A stretch of DNA of 37,847 bases from Nemertoderma westbladi (taxonomy: Eukaryota; Xenacoelomorpha; Nemertodermatida; Nemertodermatidae), in NCBI GenBank assembly GCA_032718475.1, contig JAUCBJ010002093.1, positions 1 through 37,847 on the forward strand, read 5' to 3'. Both the position numbers and the translations under genes were made by a program. The notes under the pieces are model-generated. The model was not told the DNA's origin. It did no database searches and saw nothing but the letters and a program-made list of their open reading frames with translations. The first letter of the stretch is position 1. Each line of letters opens with the position of its first letter. Positions 31,654 through 37,847 of the stretch are shown here, piece by piece.

Positions 31654-33144
31654 GTGAGTCCATTAAATAAAGAACAGGTGTGGGTTTGTGAGCATGTCGA
31701 TTATTATATCTTTAGTGTATTAGTAGTGTTGTTTTGTGTATCTTAGTGCATTTATTTAATTTTATCACTTCGGGAACTGAAATTACTTACTAGACTACAG
31801 AATATTACAATGTCCCGGGGCTCAGAATACTAAGGGGGCACTAAAAATATGACGATATGAAAGAAAGGTTAATTATAATAATTATATAAAAAATAACTTG
31901 AATAACGTATGGCATTATGAAATACAATAGCCCCATTTATTAATTGCTTGTTAACTAGAAGTCGCATCCAATTTTTAAATATATCAAAAGCTTCACGATA
32001 TATTAAGGTAACTGTTGTAAAAAAATTATACAATTCCACTGCAGGAAATTTCAGAATTTCCATTAATGTTAGCGAAGAATTTTCACATAATAAAATTGAT
32101 TTTAGGTGTAATTAATTTATTTGTTTTAGTTTAAAAACCACAAAAGTTTCTATTAGTTTGTATTATAACAAATACATTTTTTTGGGATAAGGTTTTCCGA
32201 TGGGCGAGGTTACGTCCACTCGTTTAGTAGAAAGGAATGTAAATACGTTCTCTGTAAGTATTGTAGCAAAATTGGTATTAAAAATGGTTAAATTATTAGA
32301 CAAATTTCCGTTGCTCTGGAAACTAAATTGGTAACTATGTAGAAGTGCATAGGCCTACTTCAGTCAATCGATAGTCATTAGAGTAAAGTTTGTCTGTACC
32401 AAATTTGGAGAAAATACCACCAATAGACCCTTTGTTGCTATGTAAAATCCATGTTGCTAAGGAAAGAAAACGGAAATTGAAGGTGATCCGCATAATATAT
32501 TTTTATAGACTTTTTTGGGGGTATTAACAAGGCAATGTAAAATAAAAAATAAATTGGTTTGGATGAATTGCGAATTTGTTATGGGTTGACCCCCTTTTTC
32601 GGCTAGATTGACTCGCCTATAACTCTACTGTACTTTTAACTGACATATGATGCGTTATGATATGCTTGATTTAGTGTGACGGCCTCACAAACATGGTAAT
32701 TAAATTGTGCTCTATAAAAAAAAGTAATGAGCAGATGACTATATTCTGTATACATTTACATTAATCTTAAGGAAAAGGAAATGTTAGGTTTAATAAAAAA
32801 AATGTTATCTCCTGAAGTACAGTTTCTATCTGTTGATAAATTGCTAATTTTACTGAACTGATTTTACTGTACCACAGTTACAGAGCAGATTATCTTCCCT
32901 TTCATTGGACGTGTGGACCACTGTATTATTTTAACCCAATACCTTTTTGCTGAAATTCAAATTATATAATGTTACTGACTAGACTGATTAATTATATATA
33001 AATAAACATTCTGTAACATAGCTATGTTCAATGTATTCCGTTTTAGTGTCGGTATATTAGTTCAGATGTCATTCAATTTGAAAATTTTATATATATAATG
33101 GATGGATACTTTTGAATATTGCCGACGTTATAAACTGAAACTAA
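31654..33144. other. KATNAL2 intron and/or BBS10 5' flank
   Basis: AT-rich DNA starting with the GTGAGT donor. I see no KATNAL2 exon 2 and no known repeat. The 32.0-33.1 kb part must contain the BBS10 promoter, but no motif can be assigned. Confidence 0.5.
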
Positions 33145-36100
33145 ATGGATAGCAGTCTCGTGTACACGTGCAATGAACTCAGATATCTGATAGCCCCATC
33201 ATTCGGTCCTAATGGGAGGCAGGTGCTAATTGATAAGAGTGGAGAAGCTGTTGTTATTACTCGGTCTGGGAGTGCGATTCTCTCAACCGCCCCGCCATCC
33301 CACCCGATTACGAGAATAATAACTCGGTCTCTCTCAGACTTTGTCGCATATACCGGCGATTACTCCAAATATTTCATTATTATGTTGTCTAGTATTATTG
33401 AAGATATCATACATTGCCCAGCAAAGAATGAATTTAGTTTAATCGAAGTAATTCGTGTTATAGAAGATTTTATTTACGATGTTATCCCCAACCAAGTACT
33501 ATTAGCTATGATAGAATGTAAGGTGAACTTTGGTTGTTTAACGATTCGTGAAGTTGGTTACAGTGTAATACGTTCCTGTTTTCGAACCAACGGACTTCCG
33601 AATCAAAGGGTTTCTAAACATCTCGCCGACCTTCTAATAGAATATCTCGACACAAGAATAACTGATCCTAACGTTTGGGAAGATATCGTTGAAATCATTG
33701 ATGACATCAGTAATGATATCATCGAGGTCGATGGTCTATCAGTGACGGCATCCCGTCTTATAGACGGTTTTGTTATTCGTCAAGAGATTATGTTGCATAG
33801 TCCCACGATTAACGGAATCACAGACGCAGCTATTTGTGTTTTCCAAGATTCGACTGACGCTGATATTGCTGAACAACTGGAGTTCCATTTCAATGAAAAT
33901 CTCACTTTGTGTGACCTTATTGGAGAGCGAACGACGTTTTCCCAATTTCTCGAGTACTGCGTTGGTCACAGAATTAACATCGTGTTATCCGGTCGTCTAT
34001 TACCCGAAATCCTGCAATCGGCATTAAAGTTAAATGGAATCTCATATGTTCACGGAATCGAATCCGCAGAATTGGCTAGAATCTGCGAGAAGCTGGGTGT
34101 ATCTCCTGTAGACCTGAATCCGGTGCGACAAACTGAGTCGTGTGATTATCCGCGGTTTAACGTTGAATCAATCGTTTTGGGTCGATCCAAGTTCACCTTA
34201 TTGCGTCGAGTAAATAAGACAAGTTGTTTCTCCACTATTTGTATTTGCGGCCCTTGTATAAGTTTTCTCAAAATGTATTCAGCAACTCTGTTAAATTCTT
34301 TGAAGTCAATAAGAATGTCGTTTGATTCTGCCTCGCAACTATTTGCCGCGAATACTTCCACAGATGTAACTAAATTCCCGAGTCCATTGCTAATATATGG
34401 AGCTGGGAGTTTCGAATTCTTAGCTTACCGAATATTTTCAGACTATTCTAACCGCGTTAAGTCTTCGCCAATCCACAGGTTCGTGTCTCGTTGCTTAGCT
34501 ACGGCGTTTCTTCAAATACCTAAATTGTTACATGCGAATAGTTTCGTCGCTACTTCGCGCCATAGTTCATTTTATAGGAAGTTGTTGGTCGTTAACCAAC
34601 AAACAAGTACCTCCATCCCGTCGTCACCCATCCCTACTTCTATCCCATCACCCACCCCTACCTCAATCCCATCACCCATCCCTACCTCTATCCCATCACC
34701 CATCCCTACCTCTATCCCATCACCCATCCCTACCTCTATCCCATCACCCATCCCTACCTCTATCCCATCACCCATCCCTACCTCTATCCCATCACCCATC
34801 CCTACCTCAACTCCAACCTCTATCCCATCACCCATCCCTACCTCAACTCCAACCTCTATCCCATCACCCATCCCTACCTCTATCCCATCACCCATCCCTA
34901 CCTCTATCCCATCACCCATCCCTACCTCTATCCCATCACCCATCCCTACCTCTATCCCATCACCCATCCCTACCTCTATCCCATCACCCATCCCTACCTC
35001 TATCCCATCACCCATCCCTACCTCTATCCCATCACCCATCCCTACCTCTATCCCATCACCCATCCCTACCTCTATCCCATCACCCATCCCTACCTCTATC
35101 CCATCACCCATCCCTACCTCTATCCCATCACCCATCCCTACCTCTATCCCATCACCCATCCCTACCTCTATCCCATCACCCATCCCTACCTCTATCCCAT
35201 CACCCATCCCTACCTCTATCCCATCACCCATCCCTACCTCTATCCCATCACCCATCCCTACCTCTATCCCATCACCCATCCCTACCTCTATCCCATCACC
35301 CATCCCTACCTCTATCCCATCACCCATCCCTACCTCTATCCCATCACCCATCCCTACCTCTATCCCATCACCCATCCCTACCTCTATCCCATCACCCATC
35401 CCTACCTCTATCCCATCACCCATCCCTACCTCTACCCCATCACCCATCCCTACCTCTATCCCATCACCCATCCCTACCTCTATCCCATCACCCATCCCTA
35501 CCTCTATCCCATCACCCATCCCTACCTCTATCCCAACACCCATCCCTACCTCTATCCCGTCACCCATCCCTACCTCTATCCCATCACCCATCCCTACCTC
35601 TATCCCAACACCCATCCCTACCTCAACTCCAACCTCTATCCCATCACCCATCCCTACCTCAACTCCAACCTCTATCCCATCACCCATCCCTACCTCTATC
35701 CCATCACCCATCCCTACCTCTATCCCATCACCCATCCCTACCTCTATCCCGTCACCCATCCCTACCTCTATCCCATCACCCATCCCTACCTCTATCCCAT
35801 CACCCATCCCTACCTCTATCCCATCACCCATCCCTACCTCTATCCCATCACCCATCCCTACCTCTATCCCATCACCCATCCCTACCTCTATCCCATCACC
35901 CATCCCTACCTCTATCCCATCACCCATCCCTACCTCTATCCCAACACCCATCCCTACCTCTATCCCGTCACCCATCCCTACCTCTATCCCAATCACCCAT
36001 CCCTACCTCTATCCCATCACCCATCCCTACCTCAACTCCAACCTCTATCCCATCACCCATCCCTACCTCAACTCCAACCTCTATCCCATCACCCATCCCT

Positions 36101-37847
36101 ACCTCTATCCCATCACCCATCCCTACCTCTATCCCATCACCCATCCCTACCTCTATCCCAACACCCATCCCTACCTCTACCCCATCACCCATCCCTACCT
36201 CTATCCCATCACCCATCCCTACTTCTATCCCATCACCCATCCCTACCTCTATCCCAACACCCATCCCTACCTCTATCCCATCACCCATCCCTACCCTCTA
36301 TCCCATCACCCATCCCTACCTCTATCCCATCACCCATCCCTACCTCTATCCCATCACCCATCCCTACCTCTATCCCATCATCCATCCCTACCTCTATCCC
36401 ATCACCCATCCCTACCTCTATCCCATCACCCATCCCTACCTCTATCCCATCACCCATCCCTACCTCTATCCCATCACCCATCCCTACCTCTATCCCATCA
36501 CCCATCCCAACCTCTATCCCATCACCCATCCCTACCTCTATCCCATCAACCATCCCTACCTCAACTCCAACCTCTATCCCATCACCCATCCCTACCTCTA
36601 TCCCATCACCCATCCCTACCTCTATCCCAACACCCATCCCTACCTCTATCCCATCACCCATCCCTACCTCTATCCCATCACCCATCCCTACCTCTATCCC
36701 ATCACCCATCCCTACCTCTATCCCATCACCCATCCCAACCTCTATCCCATCACCCATCCCTACCTCTATCCCATCACCGATCCCTACCTCAACTCCAACC
36801 TCTATCCCATCACCCATCCCTACCTCTATCCCATCACCCATCCATACCTCTATCCCATCACCCATCCCTACCTCTATCCCATCACCCATCCCTACCTCTA
36901 TCCCATCACCCATCCCTACCTCTATCACATCACCCATCCCTACCTCTATCCCATCACCCATCCCTACCTCTATCCCATCACCCATCCCTACCTCTATCCC
37001 ATCACCCATCCCTACCTCTATCCCAACACCCATCCCTACCTCTATCCCATCACCCATCCCTACCTCTATCCCAACACCCATCCCTACCTCTATCCCATCA
37101 CCCATCCCTACCTCAACTCCAACCTCTATCCCATCACCCATCCCTACCTCTATCCCATCACCCATCCCTACCTCTATCCCATCACCCATCCCTACCTCTA
37201 TCCCATCACCCATCCCTACCTCTATCCCATCACCCATCCCTACCTCTATCCCATCACCCATCCCTACCTCTATCCCAACACCCATCCCTACCTCTATCCC
37301 ATCACCCATCCCTACCTCTATCCCATCACCCATCCCTACCTCTATCCCAACACCCATCCCTACCTCTATCCCATCACCCATCCCTACCTCTATCCCATCA
37401 CCCATCCCTACCTCTATCCCGTCACCCATCCCAACCTCTATCCCAACACCCATCCCTACCTCTATCCCATCACCCATCCCTACCTCTATCCCAACACCCA
37501 TCCCTACCTCTATCCCATCACCCATCCCTACCTCTATCCCAACACCCATCCCTACCTCTATCCCATCACCCATCCCTACCTCTATCCCAACACCCATCCC
37601 TACCTCTATCCCATCACCCATCCCTACCTCAACTCCAACCTCTATCCCATCACCCATCCCTACCTCTATCCCATCACCCATCCCTACCTCTATCCCATCA
37701 CCCATCCCTACCTCTATCCCAACACCCATCCCTACCTCAACTCCAACCTCTATCCCATCACACATCCCTACTTCGATCCCTACAACAATAGTTTCTCCAT
37801 CGAAGATCTCAAGTGAAGTAATGATGTATATAGATCCTGAAACGGGG
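33145..37847 (+). CDS. BBS10: BBS10 chaperonin-like protein, interrupted by a giant minisatellite, 3' end outside the window
   Basis: BBS10 is a vertebrate-type chaperonin-like protein that, with MKKS, BBS12 and CCT, assembles the BBSome for ciliary trafficking. ATG at 33145 directly follows an in-frame TAA (33142-33144). Residues 21-29 (GPNGRQVLI) and 71-79 (GDYSKYFII) align with the equatorial nucleotide-binding segments. Later matches are [41 protein letters not shown] and [12 protein letters not shown]. From about residue 488 the frame enters the IPSPIPTS repeat. Single-base insertions near 35991 and 36294 shift the array out of the original frame. The sequence after the array ([20 protein letters not shown], from 37782) is open to the window end in the frame that would result if both slips were absent. 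The array may instead be an intron (GT 34607, AG 37790-37791, phase 1). Confidence 0.88.
34607..37785 (+). repeat. 24-bp minisatellite in BBS10, about 130 units
   Basis: The unit has a 12-bp sub-period (ATCCCATCACCC plus ATCCCTACCTCT) and encodes IPSPIPTS. Some units carry a 12-bp insert (TSTP). Common variants are CCCGTCACC, CCCAACACC and ACCCCATC. At 24 bp with no stop in any forward phase, all three plus frames are open over 3 kb, as is one minus frame. The plus strand is strongly pyrimidine-rich. Units are very uniform, indicating recent expansion. Confidence 0.98.

Noticed and set aside
33739-34361. Frames of 76, 85 and 71 codons within BBS10
   Set aside because: Shadows of the BBS10 frame with no independent support.
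34532-37816. 1094-codon plus-strand frame and 474/494-codon minus-strand frames over the BBS10 array
   Set aside because: They are the other open phases of the 24-bp repeat. The first has no BBS10-like N-terminus in its frame.

Overview
This is a window of animal nuclear DNA. The genes have GT-AG introns and metazoan orthologues (BBS10, KATNAL2, UVSSA). Several classes of non-LTR retrotransposon are present (RTE-like, CR1-like and at least one further clade), along with several inverted-repeat DNA elements and long minisatellites. The sequence is mostly AT-rich, and the palindrome TAGGCCTA recurs at least ten times. I infer a marine invertebrate, possibly a deuterostome such as an echinoderm. 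The species cannot be fixed from sequence alone.

Layout. 1-9.3 kb is repeat-dominated: a CR1-like LINE 3' end, a small MITE with a clean 9-bp target duplication, a 3.7-kb minisatellite with higher-order structure (1543-5222), a 490-bp foldback element, a 59-bp minisatellite and an 842-bp long-TIR element. 10.0-12.9 kb holds a likely two-exon gene for a small cysteine-rich, probably GPI-anchored surface protein (Ly6/uPAR-like, tentative). Its intron is filled with LINE fragments and a MITE. 13.07-13.98 kb is a 911-bp near-palindrome flanked by TA. 14-17.8 kb has no gene I can support. 17.83-21.19 kb is a full-length but broken RTE-like LINE with a 14-bp target duplication. 22.46-24.22 kb is a 34-bp minisatellite with a second LINE inserted in it.

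The last part carries conserved genes. On the minus strand (24943-27951) is an intact intronless UVSSA-like gene (transcription-coupled DNA repair). It has about 26 copies of an 18-residue repeat in the middle and lacks the usual C-terminal zinc-finger region. On the plus strand are the first coding exon of a KATNAL2-like katanin (31472-31653) and then BBS10 (33145 to beyond the window end), a chaperonin-like ciliopathy protein. BBS10 is interrupted near its C-terminus by about 3.2 kb (about 130 copies) of a 24-bp repeat encoding IPSPIPTS.

The most striking signal is that two unrelated conserved genes within about 10 kb each contain a giant frame-preserving minisatellite. In BBS10 the array has two single-base slips that throw the downstream frame off. 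Equally, the whole array could be a phase-1 intron, because GT at 34607 and AG at 37791 splice in frame. Transcript data would decide. KATNAL2 and BBS10 lie on the same strand about 1.5 kb apart with no further KATNAL2 exon seen between them, so BBS10 may be nested in a KATNAL2 intron.
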